A stretch of DNA of 11,346 bases from assembly GCA_004296145.1 (NCBI GenBank), contig SEBM01000077.1, positions 1-11,346 of the forward strand. Direction: 5' to 3'. Source of the DNA: Flavobacterium sp. (GTDB taxonomy: Bacteria; Bacteroidota; Bacteroidia; Flavobacteriales; Flavobacteriaceae). The first letter of the stretch is position 1. Every line of letters starts with the position of its first letter. Under the pieces are notes generated by a model. The model ran no database searches. It had not been told where the DNA came from and was given only the letters and a program-made list of their open reading frames with translations. The translations under genes and the position numbers were made by a program. Below are positions 1 to 6,902 of this stretch, piece after piece.

Positions 1-508
1 TTTTAAACCATCCTGAATACATTACATAATTATTAGAAATACGCTCTATTTCTCCCGCAAAATCTGACTGATCAATATCTTTTACTTTTTTTGCCGGTAC
101 ACCTGCATAAATAGTTCCTGATTCGACAACTGTATTTTGAGTCAAAACAGCTCCTGCTGCCACAATAGAATTACTCTCTATAACACAATTGTCCATAACA
201 ATTGCTCCCATACCAATCAAAACATTGTCATGCACTGTACACCCATGAACAATTGCATTATGGCCAATAGAAACATTATTACCTATAATCGTTGGATGCT
301 TTTGATACGTACAATGAATAATGGCACCATCCTGAATATTAACTTTGTTACCGATTTTGATAAAGTGAACATCTCCGCGAATAACTGCATTGAACCAAAC
401 GCTGCAGGAAGCTCCAAAAGTTACGTCTCCAACAATAGTTGCGTTTTCGGCCACATAGCAGTCCTCAGGAATTGCTGGTGATTTTCCGTTTACAGATTTA
501 ATTAACAT
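1..508 (-). CDS. Gamma-class carbonic anhydrase-like hexapeptide protein (3' end cut by window edge)
   Basis: This is a left-handed beta-helix protein of the gamma carbonic anhydrase / PaaY / YrdA family, which binds a metal at trimer interfaces and in active members hydrates CO2 to bicarbonate. Reading from the ATG at 508 gives 169 codons with no stop before the edge. The last residues seen are YSGWFK, so only the final codon or few codons are missing. Isoleucine/valine hexapeptide repeats run from about residue 10 to 140. The three metal-binding histidines are present: H65 (in GAIIHCT) and H83 and H88 (in IGHNAIVHG). R44 and D46 of the VIRGD motif and Q59-D60 are also kept. It starts 11 nt after the stop of the PorP/SprF-like gene and is probably co-transcribed with it. 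The family is certain. Carbonic anhydrase activity is inferred, because many such proteins are inactive or act on other substrates. Confidence 0.9.
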   Translation of the reverse strand, partial: MLIKSVNGKSPAIPEDCYVAENATIVGDVTFGASCSVWFNAVIRGDVHFIKIGNKVNIQDGAIIHCTYQKHPTIIGNNVSIGHNAIVHGCTVHDNVLIGMGAIVMDNCVIESNSIVAAGAVLTQNTVVESGTIYAGVPAKKVKDIDQSDFAGEIERISNNYVMYSGWFK

Positions 509-519
509 AAAAAAGGTTT

Positions 520-1509
520 TTAATTAATAGCCGGGCAATTACAATCGTAACGTTCTTTTTTACAGAACAAGTTAATTCCTAAAGTTATCTGGTGATAAGC
601 TCCAGTATCAAATTTCACATCGCCTGTAACTTGAGAATAAGTATAAGCAAACATAAAATTATTATAATTTATACCCACAATAGGTGTAATATATTGTAAT
701 TTTTGAGATGCGACTCCACTTCCCGTACTATATTGTGCACCGTCAAAACTTCTTCTGTACGAAAGAGCAGCCCATAAACTTCCAAAATCCATGTTTTTGT
801 AAGCTTTCATATTTATATCAATCGACTTTTCTTTAGTCTGATCAAATAGTTGAAATAAAACCGATGGTTCCCAGGTAATACTTTCGCTTTTACCAAAAAC
901 GTATCCGGCACTAAACAGGAACTTTCTTAAATTATCATTTTCATAATCTGTGTACAATTCTCTTCTCGTTTCCAGAACTCCTTGTACAGTTGCATGAACA
1001 TAAAAGTCAAGATAATTATATGAAGCTCCAAAATCGACATTGAAGTAGGAGTCCTTTTGAATAGAACCAAAAACAATTGGATCAAAAGTACCACCAAATT
1101 GTGTTTCGTCTAACTGGTTTTGAATAACGCCTCCGCTAATACCAAAAGAAAGCTGGTTTAAATCAACTTCATCTCGCGAAAACATGATGTGATGCGCGTA
1201 GGTAAGCTTTACGCCTTTTTGAGAATGATAGCCGTTTTTGTCATTAAAAACAATAATTCCGCCACCGGATCTCTCTCCTAACCTTCCGTTAAAACTCAAC
1301 GTTTGTAAAGATGGCGCTTCATCCTGACCAAACCATTGTTTTCTGGCAGTCAGTCTTATTTTTGCACAATTAGCAGCCCCCGCCATTGACGGATGTATTA
1401 AGTAATAATTATCTGATAAATAATCGGAGTAAACAGGTATTCCTTCCTGAGAATATGAATAAAATGATGTAATCAAAAAAATAAAGAAAACCCTGATCCT
1501 AAATCTCAT
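520..1509 (-). CDS. PorP/SprF-family type IX secretion-associated outer-membrane protein
   Basis: The 329-residue protein begins with a signal peptide: basic MRFRIR, a hydrophobic stretch to about residue 19, and likely cleavage after SYS before Q21-E22. The mature start (PVYSDYLSDNYYLIHPSMAG) has the N-terminal signature of PorP/SprF proteins, whose members are predicted outer-membrane beta-barrels. The rest alternates short amphipathic strands rich in Y, F and G (for example GGGIIVFND, LSFGISGGVI, FMFAYTYS), as expected of such a barrel. It ends in a short tail with three cysteines (C316, C323, C325). Known PorP and SprF proteins help type IX secretion or anchor secreted adhesins, and paralogues usually sit beside a large secreted partner. 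Here the only same-strand neighbour is the carbonic anhydrase-like gene, so this looks like an orphan paralogue whose cargo is unknown. Confidence 0.88.
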   Translation of the reverse strand: MRFRIRVFFIFLITSFYSYSQEGIPVYSDYLSDNYYLIHPSMAGAANCAKIRLTARKQWFGQDEAPSLQTLSFNGRLGERSGGGIIVFNDKNGYHSQKGVKLTYAHHIMFSRDEVDLNQLSFGISGGVIQNQLDETQFGGTFDPIVFGSIQKDSYFNVDFGASYNYLDFYVHATVQGVLETRRELYTDYENDNLRKFLFSAGYVFGKSESITWEPSVLFQLFDQTKEKSIDINMKAYKNMDFGSLWAALSYRRSFDGAQYSTGSGVASQKLQYITPIVGINYNNFMFAYTYSQVTGDVKFDTGAYHQITLGINLFCKKERYDCNCPAIN

Positions 1510-1651
1510 AAAAGCAATTTGTTTAGATATATTTTGCGACTATGCAATTTAGTACGATTAATTTGCTAAGAGTCTTAATTATTTTATTAAAAAATCAAAT
1601 ATAGGTATTAGTAGAAAATAACTTTACTAAATTTGCAAAAAAATACTACTC
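1510..1651. promoter_or_regulatory. Divergent promoter region between the PorP-like and NifU-like genes
   Basis: This 142-bp AT-rich gap separates two divergent genes. On the plus strand, TAAATTTG at 1628-1635 matches the Bacteroidetes -7 consensus TAnnTTTG and would give a very short leader before the ATG at 1652. No good TTG stands at the usual spacing upstream of it. On the minus strand, TATATTTG (complement of 1596-1603) matches the same consensus and could serve the PorP-like gene with a leader of roughly 80 nt. It too lacks a well-spaced -33 element. The plus-strand call is the stronger, because of its position. Confidence 0.5.
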
Positions 1652-2551
1652 ATGACAAAAATCACTATAAAAGAAACTCAAAACCCAACTATCTTAAAGT
1701 TTGAGTTTGAGGACTTCATTACGCAGAATCAGAATTTCGAATTTAAAAATATTGATGAAGCGCAAGATTCTCCACTAGCACAACAATTATTTTATCTTCC
1801 GTTTGTAAAAACAGTTTATATTTCAGGAAATTTTATTGCTATCGAAAGATACAGTATTGTAGAATGGGATGATGTGAAAGATGCTGTTGCCGAACAAATT
1901 GCCTCTTTTGTAGACAAAGGCGGAGTTATCATTAAAGTTGACGAAAACAAAGCAAAAAAACAACCTATTACGGTTTATGGTGAAACAACACCAAATCCTT
2001 CTGCACTAAAATTTGTAGTAAGCAGAATGCTGACCAGAAATGCGGTTGAATACAAAAATATTGACCAGACAGCTTCATCTCCACTGGCAAAAGAATTGTT
2101 TAAATTTCCTTTTGTAAAAGAGGTTTTTATTGATGAAAATTATATTTCGGTAACTAAATATGACATCAATAACTGGGATGAAATTACGCTTGAAGTAAGA
2201 ACTTTTATCAAACAATTTATTGAAAACGGCGGAACTGTTCTGGACGAAAATCTAATTGAAGTTGCTACTAAAAATGACATCACAAAAGATGAAGCATTTG
2301 ATAAATTAGATGTAACTTCTCAACAGATCATCAACATTCTGGAAGAATACGTAAAACCGGCAGTTGCAGCTGATGGTGGAAACATTGCTTTTGATTCTTA
2401 TAATGAAGACGACAAAACAGTAAAAGTAATTCTGCAAGGAGCCTGCAGCGGTTGTCCTTCATCTACATTTACTCTTAAAAGCGGAATCGAAAACATGCTA
2501 AAAAGTATGTTAAACGACGAGCAAATTAAGGTTGAAGCTTTGAACGCATAA
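1652..2551 (+). CDS. NifU-family Fe-S scaffold protein with two Nfu N-terminal domains
   Basis: The predicted role is assembly or carriage of Fe-S clusters for delivery to apo-enzymes in the cytoplasm. The C-terminal NifU domain (about residues 222-299) has the diagnostic CxxC, C265 and C268 in GACSGCPS, preceded by the VKPAVAADGG segment typical of Nfu proteins. The N-terminal part contains two copies of the Nfu N-terminal domain, at about residues 11-94 and 115-197. They line up over NPT.LKF / NPSALKF, KNID....SPLA..LF, PFVK.V.I and W....... F...GG. The 299-residue length fits this two-plus-one layout, whereas classical Nfu proteins have at most one N-terminal domain. The ATG at 1652 follows a -7-like box closely, and the next gene is in the same direction after a terminator. 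The assignment is firm. Specific client proteins cannot be inferred. Confidence 0.93.
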   Translation: MTKITIKETQNPTILKFEFEDFITQNQNFEFKNIDEAQDSPLAQQLFYLPFVKTVYISGNFIAIERYSIVEWDDVKDAVAEQIASFVDKGGVIIKVDENKAKKQPITVYGETTPNPSALKFVVSRMLTRNAVEYKNIDQTASSPLAKELFKFPFVKEVFIDENYISVTKYDINNWDEITLEVRTFIKQFIENGGTVLDENLIEVATKNDITKDEAFDKLDVTSQQIINILEEYVKPAVAADGGNIAFDSYNEDDKTVKVILQGACSGCPSSTFTLKSGIENMLKSMLNDEQIKVEALNA

Positions 2552-2571
2552 AATAAATATTTTTATATTTG
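2539..2571 (+). promoter_or_regulatory. Putative Bacteroidetes-type promoter for the mscS-like gene
   Basis: TTTG at 2539-2542 and TATATTTG at 2564-2571 are separated by 21 bp, which fits the Bacteroidetes housekeeping sigma pattern (TTG, then about 17-23 bp, then TAnnTTTG). The upstream element overlaps the last codons of the NifU-like gene. Transcription would begin near 2577, only a few bases before a terminator-like hairpin. This is the best-matched promoter in the window, inferred from consensus only. Confidence 0.6.
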
Positions 2572-2583
2572 CAAACTAATACC

Positions 2584-2610
2584 ACCTTCTCAAATGAGAA
2601 GGTTTTTTTT
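2584..2610 (+). terminator. Intrinsic terminator between the NifU-like and mscS-like genes
   Basis: The perfect 8-bp stem ACCTTCTC / GAGAAGGT (2584-2591 and 2596-2603) with loop AAAT is followed by a T run reaching 2610. This is a textbook rho-independent terminator, 32 nt after the NifU-like stop codon. It lies downstream of the putative mscS promoter and upstream of the mscS start codon, so it may also act as an attenuator for that gene. Confidence 0.85.
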
Positions 2611-2624
2611 ATTCTAAAACTATT

Positions 2625-3440
2625 ATGAACGACATCAATACAGACCAATTTAGCAGTTATGCCAGCCGGTATATCGAAGTATTACTTGATTATTCGCCTA
2701 AATTAATTTCAGCATTTCTAATTTTATTTGTTGGACTTTATGCCATCAGATTAATAAACAGAATCATTAGAAAAATAATGGTGAAGAGAAATCTTGATCC
2801 AACGCTGACCAAATTTCTTGCTGATATTTTGTTATGGGCTTTACGAATTTTATTATTTGTAACTTTTATTTCAAAACTCGGAATTGAGACTTCTTCATTC
2901 GTAGCAATTTTAGGAGCAATGGGACTTGCGGTTGGTTTATCGTTACAAGGTTCACTTTCTAATTTTGCGGGCGGAATGCTTATTATTGTTTTTAAACCTT
3001 TTAAAGTAGGTGATACAATCGAAGCACAAGGTGTTATTGCTACAGTTGTTGAAATTCAGATTTTTGTGACTAAGATGCTTACGGGGAATAACCAAACGGT
3101 TTTTGTACCAAACGGAGCATTATCAAACGGAACAATTATAAATTATTCTATGCAGGGAGAGAGAAAAGCAGATTTGACTTTTGCTATTTCTTATGATTCT
3201 GATATCAAAAAAGCAAAAGAAGTGCTTTTAGAAGTTTTGACTAAAAATCCAAAAGTGCTAAAAAAACCGGCACCGGAAGTTTTTGTAAAAAATCTTTCAG
3301 CAAGTTCTGTCGATTTTGCAGTTCGCCCGTGGGCAAAAAACGAAAATTACGGATCTGTTGTTGCTGATACTTTAGAAAATTGTAAAGTGGCTTTGGATCA
3401 AGCTGGAATTTCTGTTCAGCCTTATACAATTCAAAAATAA
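2625..3440 (+). CDS. MscS-family small-conductance mechanosensitive channel
   Basis: This inner-membrane channel opens under membrane tension to release solutes during hypo-osmotic shock, as a homoheptamer in characterised relatives. The 271-residue protein is close in length to the 286-residue E. coli MscS. Three membrane segments are visible: about residues 27-47, 64-86 and the pore-lining TM3 at about 90-122. TM3 carries the family motif GLAVGLSLQGSLSN. L101 and L105 match the two pore leucines of E. coli MscS (L105, L109), and Q108-G109 match its kink. The KPFKVGD junction leads into the beta domain, where VPNGALSNGTIINYS is conserved, followed by the C-terminal alpha/beta domain (SYDSDIKKAKEVL). 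The ATG lies 14 nt after the T run of the upstream terminator, so its transcription must pass through that hairpin. Its stop is 1 nt from the stop of convergent tsaB. Confidence 0.95.
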   Translation: MNDINTDQFSSYASRYIEVLLDYSPKLISAFLILFVGLYAIRLINRIIRKIMVKRNLDPTLTKFLADILLWALRILLFVTFISKLGIETSSFVAILGAMGLAVGLSLQGSLSNFAGGMLIIVFKPFKVGDTIEAQGVIATVVEIQIFVTKMLTGNNQTVFVPNGALSNGTIINYSMQGERKADLTFAISYDSDIKKAKEVLLEVLTKNPKVLKKPAPEVFVKNLSASSVDFAVRPWAKNENYGSVVADTLENCKVALDQAGISVQPYTIQK

Positions 3441-3441
3441 A

Positions 3442-4116
3442 TTATGCCTTTTTTGATGGCGTTGCTATCAAAAAATCTTTTAAATAATACGGTTCAAAAT
3501 AAGCGACATCTACAGTGTCGCTTTTTTGATACTTATCAAAACTGATTTTACTCATGGCTGAAGCCGAAGGATATTTTATATCTTCCAGAAAAACAAAATT
3601 ATCTTTGGCTAAAACTGTTTTACATTTTTCGGCACAATCTCCAACAAAATAGACAGTTTCATTTATATCACTAAAAGAATTTTCATCTATAACCTGCGCT
3701 TCAATAGGTCTTTCAACTTCTAATTTGGCATTAAAAATTTCGCTGTAAACTTCCATTCTTCTCGCATCAAGCATCGGAATAATTTTTCCTTCAGAAACAT
3801 TTGCCTGCGACGCCAAAGTCTGTAAAGTATCAACAGCAATTAATGGTAAATTCAATGCAAAACACAATCCTTTTGCTGCCGAAACACCAATTCTTAAACC
3901 TGTATAAGAACCCGGTCCCTGACTTACTGCAACAGCAACTAAATCCTGAACCGTGATTTTTGCTTCGGCAATTGCTTCTTCTATAAAAACATGTAATTTT
4001 TCGGCATGAGAATATCCTTCTTCCGCGATTTCTTTACATAAAATAGTTTCACCATTTTTTGCAATGGCTACAGAGCAATTTTTTGTTGCTGTTTCGATAT
4101 TAAGAATAAAAGGCAA
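3442..4116 (-). CDS. tsaB: TsaB, t6A37 tRNA threonylcarbamoyl transfer complex subunit
   Basis: TsaB pairs with TsaD and, with TsaE, makes N6-threonylcarbamoyladenosine at position 37 of ANN-decoding tRNAs in the cytoplasm. The 224-residue protein shows the ASKHA-fold start ILNIETATKNCSVAIA (residues 4-19), SHAEKL at 36-41, and the hallmark SQGPGSYTGLRIG at 65-77, followed by AAKGLCFAL and VDTLQTLA. As usual for TsaB, the catalytic C-terminal features of TsaD are absent. The start codon is TTG (complement of 4114-4116). The in-frame codons above it contain no ATG, GTG or TTG back to the upstream gene's stop, which lies in the same frame, and ILNIETAT must be kept. It begins 27 nt after the second adaptor gene with no promoter visible, so it appears to be the last gene of the efflux operon. 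Its 3' end holds the mscS terminator on the other strand. Confidence 0.95.
   Translation of the reverse strand: MPFILNIETATKNCSVAIAKNGETILCKEIAEEGYSHAEKLHVFIEEAIAEAKITVQDLVAVAVSQGPGSYTGLRIGVSAAKGLCFALNLPLIAVDTLQTLASQANVSEGKIIPMLDARRMEVYSEIFNAKLEVERPIEAQVIDENSFSDINETVYFVGDCAEKCKTVLAKDNFVFLEDIKYPSASAMSKISFDKYQKSDTVDVAYFEPYYLKDFLIATPSKKA
3501..3527 (+). terminator. Intrinsic terminator for the mscS-like gene, inside tsaB
   Basis: An 8-bp perfect stem, AAGCGACA (3501-3508) and TGTCGCTT (3516-3523), with a 7-nt loop is followed on the plus strand by six T (3522-3527). It starts 60 nt after the mscS stop codon and is wholly inside the convergent tsaB coding sequence, where the minus strand encodes KSDTVDVAY. 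No other hairpin with a T run is seen closer to the mscS stop. On the minus strand the following sequence (TTATTTTG) is a poorer U tract. Confidence 0.65.
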
Positions 4117-4143
4117 AGTATTTATTTTTTGATTGTACTTAAT

Positions 4144-5433
4144 TTATTTTTTAGGTGTATCTGTTTTAGACTTTACTTTGTCTCCAGAATTTAATTCTTT
4201 AGAAACAGTAGTATAAGGTCCGGTAATTACAACATCTCCAGCTTTTAATCCAGACATTACTTCGATATTCGTATCGTCCTGAATTCCTGTTTTAATAACT
4301 CTAATTTTGGCTTTATCACCGACTTTTACAAAAACACATTCGAATTTTTTATCACTTTTCGGACTTGCTTTTTTATCTTCAACAGGGGCTTCAGCGGCAA
4401 TATCTTTTACAGCAGTTGTATCAGATTTCACTACTACAGAACTTATTGGAACTGCCAGAACATTGCTTTTGCTTTGCGTTATAATATCAACGGTAGCGGT
4501 CATTCCAGGTCTGAAAGGAGAATAAGTATTCGGTTTTCCTTCTAATAAATCCTGATATGATTCTTTCAAAATCCTAACTTTTACCTTAAAATTGGTAACC
4601 TGATCAGAAGTCAATGTTGTACTTGCTGAGTTCGAAATACTGGTAACAATTCCTTTAAATTTCTTTTTTAAATAAGCATCAACTTCAACATTTGCTTCAT
4701 CACCTATTTTAATTTTTACAATATCATTTTCATTGACATCTACTTCAACTTCCATATTGTTTAGGTTGGCGACTCTCAAAAGTTCTGTTCCCGCCATTTG
4801 TTGCGTTCCCAAAACACGTTCTCCTAATTCTACATTCAATACAGAAATTGTTCCGTCGGCCGGAGCATAAATCGTAGTACGCCCTAAGTTATCTTTGGCT
4901 TCATTTACAGATGCCGAAGCACTCTGAACTGTGTAATATGCATTTTGTTTGGTAGCCTTAGCAACTTCAAAAGAAGCAATCGCTTTGTCCCAATCAGATT
5001 TTGAAATTACACCTTTATCATACAATGTTTTGTTACGCTCATAACTTGCTTTTGCTTCTCTAAAACTAGCTTCAGATTGTGTCAAACCTGCTTTTGTTCC
5101 AGATAAATTAGAAACAGAACGGTTATAACTTGAGGTATACAAATCAGGGTTTATTTTTACTAATAAATCTCCTTTTTTGACAACTTGTCCTTCTTTTACA
5201 TTCAATAAAATAATTTCTCCGGAAACTTCAGGCGAAATCTTAACTTCAATTTCCGGCTGAATTTTACCCGTTGCCGAAACTGTTTCGATAACTGTTGAAG
5301 CCACTACTTTTGAAACCTCTACTTCTTTTCCTTCATCCTTATTTCCTATTACTCCTGCTTTTGAAAGACTAATTAATGCTATAATAAGAAGTACAGCTCC
5401 ACCAAGTAAGAAGTAAATTGTTTTTTTTGACAT
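4144..5433 (-). CDS. Periplasmic adaptor (MacA/HlyD family), second of two in the operon
   Basis: This membrane-fusion protein would link the inner-membrane pump to the TolC-like duct. The 429 residues begin with a single anchor (about 6-26). Then come the first half of a biotinyl-lipoyl domain (ATGKIQPEIEVKISPEVSG, then VKEGQVVKKGDLLVKI), a coiled-coil hairpin (about 103-183), and the second lipoyl half (IYAPADGTISVLNVELGERV). Beta-barrel and membrane-proximal domains follow. The hairpin tip has the R-x3-L-x6-S docking motif at R133, L137 and S144. A charged, alanine- and lysine-rich stretch at about 337-363 interrupts the membrane-proximal domain and is absent from the first adaptor. The gene starts 6 nt after the TolC-like stop and precedes tsaB. 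It could serve the ABC pump here or a pump encoded elsewhere. Confidence 0.9.
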   Translation of the reverse strand: MSKKTIYFLLGGAVLLIIALISLSKAGVIGNKDEGKEVEVSKVVASTVIETVSATGKIQPEIEVKISPEVSGEIILLNVKEGQVVKKGDLLVKINPDLYTSSYNRSVSNLSGTKAGLTQSEASFREAKASYERNKTLYDKGVISKSDWDKAIASFEVAKATKQNAYYTVQSASASVNEAKDNLGRTTIYAPADGTISVLNVELGERVLGTQQMAGTELLRVANLNNMEVEVDVNENDIVKIKIGDEANVEVDAYLKKKFKGIVTSISNSASTTLTSDQVTNFKVKVRILKESYQDLLEGKPNTYSPFRPGMTATVDIITQSKSNVLAVPISSVVVKSDTTAVKDIAAEAPVEDKKASPKSDKKFECVFVKVGDKAKIRVIKTGIQDDTNIEVMSGLKAGDVVITGPYTTVSKELNSGDKVKSKTDTPKK

Positions 5434-5439
5434 AATAAA

Positions 5440-6822
5440 TTATTTTGTAATAATTGGAACAATTGGAATTCCGAAATAGAATTCAAGTATTTTTATTTTG
5501 AACATGTAATCGTATTTTGTTCTGATAACGTCTGACTGAGCATTGGTAAGCAAAGTTTGCGCCTGTGTAAAGTCAAATGAATTCATTAAACCTACATCAT
5601 ACTTTTCTTTTGCATAGTTGTATGCCTGTTGTCTGGCTTCCAGCGTTATAGTAGACGATTCATAAGTATTTAAAGCTCCTTTTGCATCTGTAAAAGCAGT
5701 GTAAACATTACGTTGCAAATCTAAACTTTTTTGCTCTAAATCTATTTTAGATTTCTCTAAACTTACTTTACTTCTTTCAACATTGTTTTTAACAGAAAAT
5801 CCATTAAAAATCGGAACATTCAATTGTAAACCAAAATTATGTCCTTTGTTATTGCTAAACTGATCGATAACAGGCAGTGGACTGGTAAAAACAGGATTTC
5901 CATTAGCATCAATTCCAAGGACATCACTGTAACTGGCACTTGTACTAAATCTATAAAAACCTCTAAGCGTTGGCTGATAAGCTCCTTTTGCTATAGTAAC
6001 GTTTTTTTCAGCAATTTCAAGATTGGTTTGTGCTAGTTTTAACTCTGTTCTGGTTTCTTTTGCTTTATTATAAATATCTGTTGGAGTTTGTGCCATGATA
6101 TTGTTTTCATCTTTAACATCAGTATCATCTACTACGTCAAAGTCTGCAAATTCTTTTAATTGTAAAAGTTGTGCTAAACTTAATTTTGAAATCAATAAAT
6201 TATTTTCAGAAACAGTAATATTTTGCTTATCAGTTGCAACAGTTGCTTTTAAATCAAACAAATCACCACGCGGAATTGTACCTGCGTTTACCATTTCTTC
6301 AGAACGGGCATAACGCTTTTCATCAATTGTCAGCTGTTCTTTTTTTACTTTTAAATCTTCTTTATTAGATAAAATCTGAAGAAAAGCACTGGCTACATTC
6401 AAAGAAATATCCTCCTGCATTTTCACCAGTTGATATTGTGATGCAATAATAGAAAGTTTTGTTCTTCTGTACGTGTTTTGATTTTGTAAACCTTTGTAAA
6501 TATCTACTCCCGCATCAACTCCTAATGAAGAATATTGTGTTGTTTGTGTAGTTGCTATATTGGTCACAGGGTTAACGTTCAAACCTATATTCCAGGAGTG
6601 TGAAGCACTTCCGTTTACTGAAGGCAAATAATTTCCTAATGCTCCTCTTTTATCAATCACAGCATTTTTAACATCTAGCTCTGTAAGTTTTATTGTGATA
6701 TTATTCTCTAATGCATATCTCACGCATTCTTCTAAAGTCCATTGTTTTGTTTGTGCCTGACACGATAATCCAAAACCGAATAACAATGCAAAAACAAGAC
6801 TATTATATTTATTTATTTTCAT
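5440..6822 (-). CDS. TolC-family outer-membrane efflux protein
   Basis: This 460-residue protein would be the trimeric outer-membrane and periplasmic duct of the pump. A signal peptide (hydrophobic residues about 8-20, ending SCQAQ) is followed by WTLEECVRYALENN, the usual start of outer-membrane efflux proteins. Two repeats are seen: about 27-230, with NAGTIPRGDLFDLKA near the helix turn, and about 245-455, with DVGLMNSFDFTQAQ as the matching turn. LNVPIFNGF (about 334-342) is the family's strand motif. The likely cleavage is after CQA (before Q24). The cysteine at 21 is a weak lipobox candidate because leucine is at -2 rather than -3. It lies 80 nt after the first adaptor, the largest gap in the operon, which contains promoter-like and palindromic sequence. 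Confidence 0.93.
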   Translation of the reverse strand: MKINKYNSLVFALLFGFGLSCQAQTKQWTLEECVRYALENNITIKLTELDVKNAVIDKRGALGNYLPSVNGSASHSWNIGLNVNPVTNIATTQTTQYSSLGVDAGVDIYKGLQNQNTYRRTKLSIIASQYQLVKMQEDISLNVASAFLQILSNKEDLKVKKEQLTIDEKRYARSEEMVNAGTIPRGDLFDLKATVATDKQNITVSENNLLISKLSLAQLLQLKEFADFDVVDDTDVKDENNIMAQTPTDIYNKAKETRTELKLAQTNLEIAEKNVTIAKGAYQPTLRGFYRFSTSASYSDVLGIDANGNPVFTSPLPVIDQFSNNKGHNFGLQLNVPIFNGFSVKNNVERSKVSLEKSKIDLEQKSLDLQRNVYTAFTDAKGALNTYESSTITLEARQQAYNYAKEKYDVGLMNSFDFTQAQTLLTNAQSDVIRTKYDYMFKIKILEFYFGIPIVPIITK

Positions 6823-6838
6823 ATATTTTGAATGAAGT

Positions 6839-6856
6839 CGTAGTATTCGTACTACG
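6839..6856. repeat. Perfect inverted repeat before the TolC-like gene (operator candidate)
   Basis: CGTAGTATTCGTACTACG consists of 7-bp perfect arms, CGTAGTA and TACTACG, around a 4-bp centre. It lies 16 nt upstream of the TolC-like ATG and directly abuts the -7-like box at 6857-6864. A transcript from that box would start inside the palindrome, so a DNA-binding regulator site is more likely than an RNA hairpin for those transcripts. In read-through RNA it could form a stem-loop. There is no T run, so it is not a terminator. Confidence 0.55.
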
Positions 6857-6882
6857 CAAATTTAACATTTTTTAAACCCAAA
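6857..6882 (-). promoter_or_regulatory. Possible internal promoter for the TolC-like / adaptor / tsaB genes
   Basis: On the minus strand TAAATTTG (complement of 6857-6864) matches the Bacteroidetes -7 consensus. The nearest upstream TTTG (complement of 6879-6882) is only 14 bp away, shorter than the usual 17-23 bp, so the match is partial. It sits in the 80-nt gap before the TolC-like gene, where a second transcription start is plausible. Confidence 0.4.
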
Positions 6883-6902
6883 AACCTTTTTATAGAATCA
6901 AA

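Noticed and set aside
137..481. Plus-strand open frame of 114 codons
   Set aside because: It is antisense to the carbonic anhydrase-like gene, has a biased N/H/C-rich composition from reverse reading of hexapeptide repeats, and resembles no family I know.
3241..3429. Minus-strand 62-codon frame opposite the end of the mscS-like gene
   Set aside because: It is fully contained in the well-conserved mscS coding region and shows no recognisable motif.
6757..6762. Lipoprotein cysteine (C21) in the TolC-like protein signal peptide
   Set aside because: The residues before the cysteine are GLS, which lacks the leucine at -3 expected of a lipobox, and a standard cleavage site after CQA fits better.
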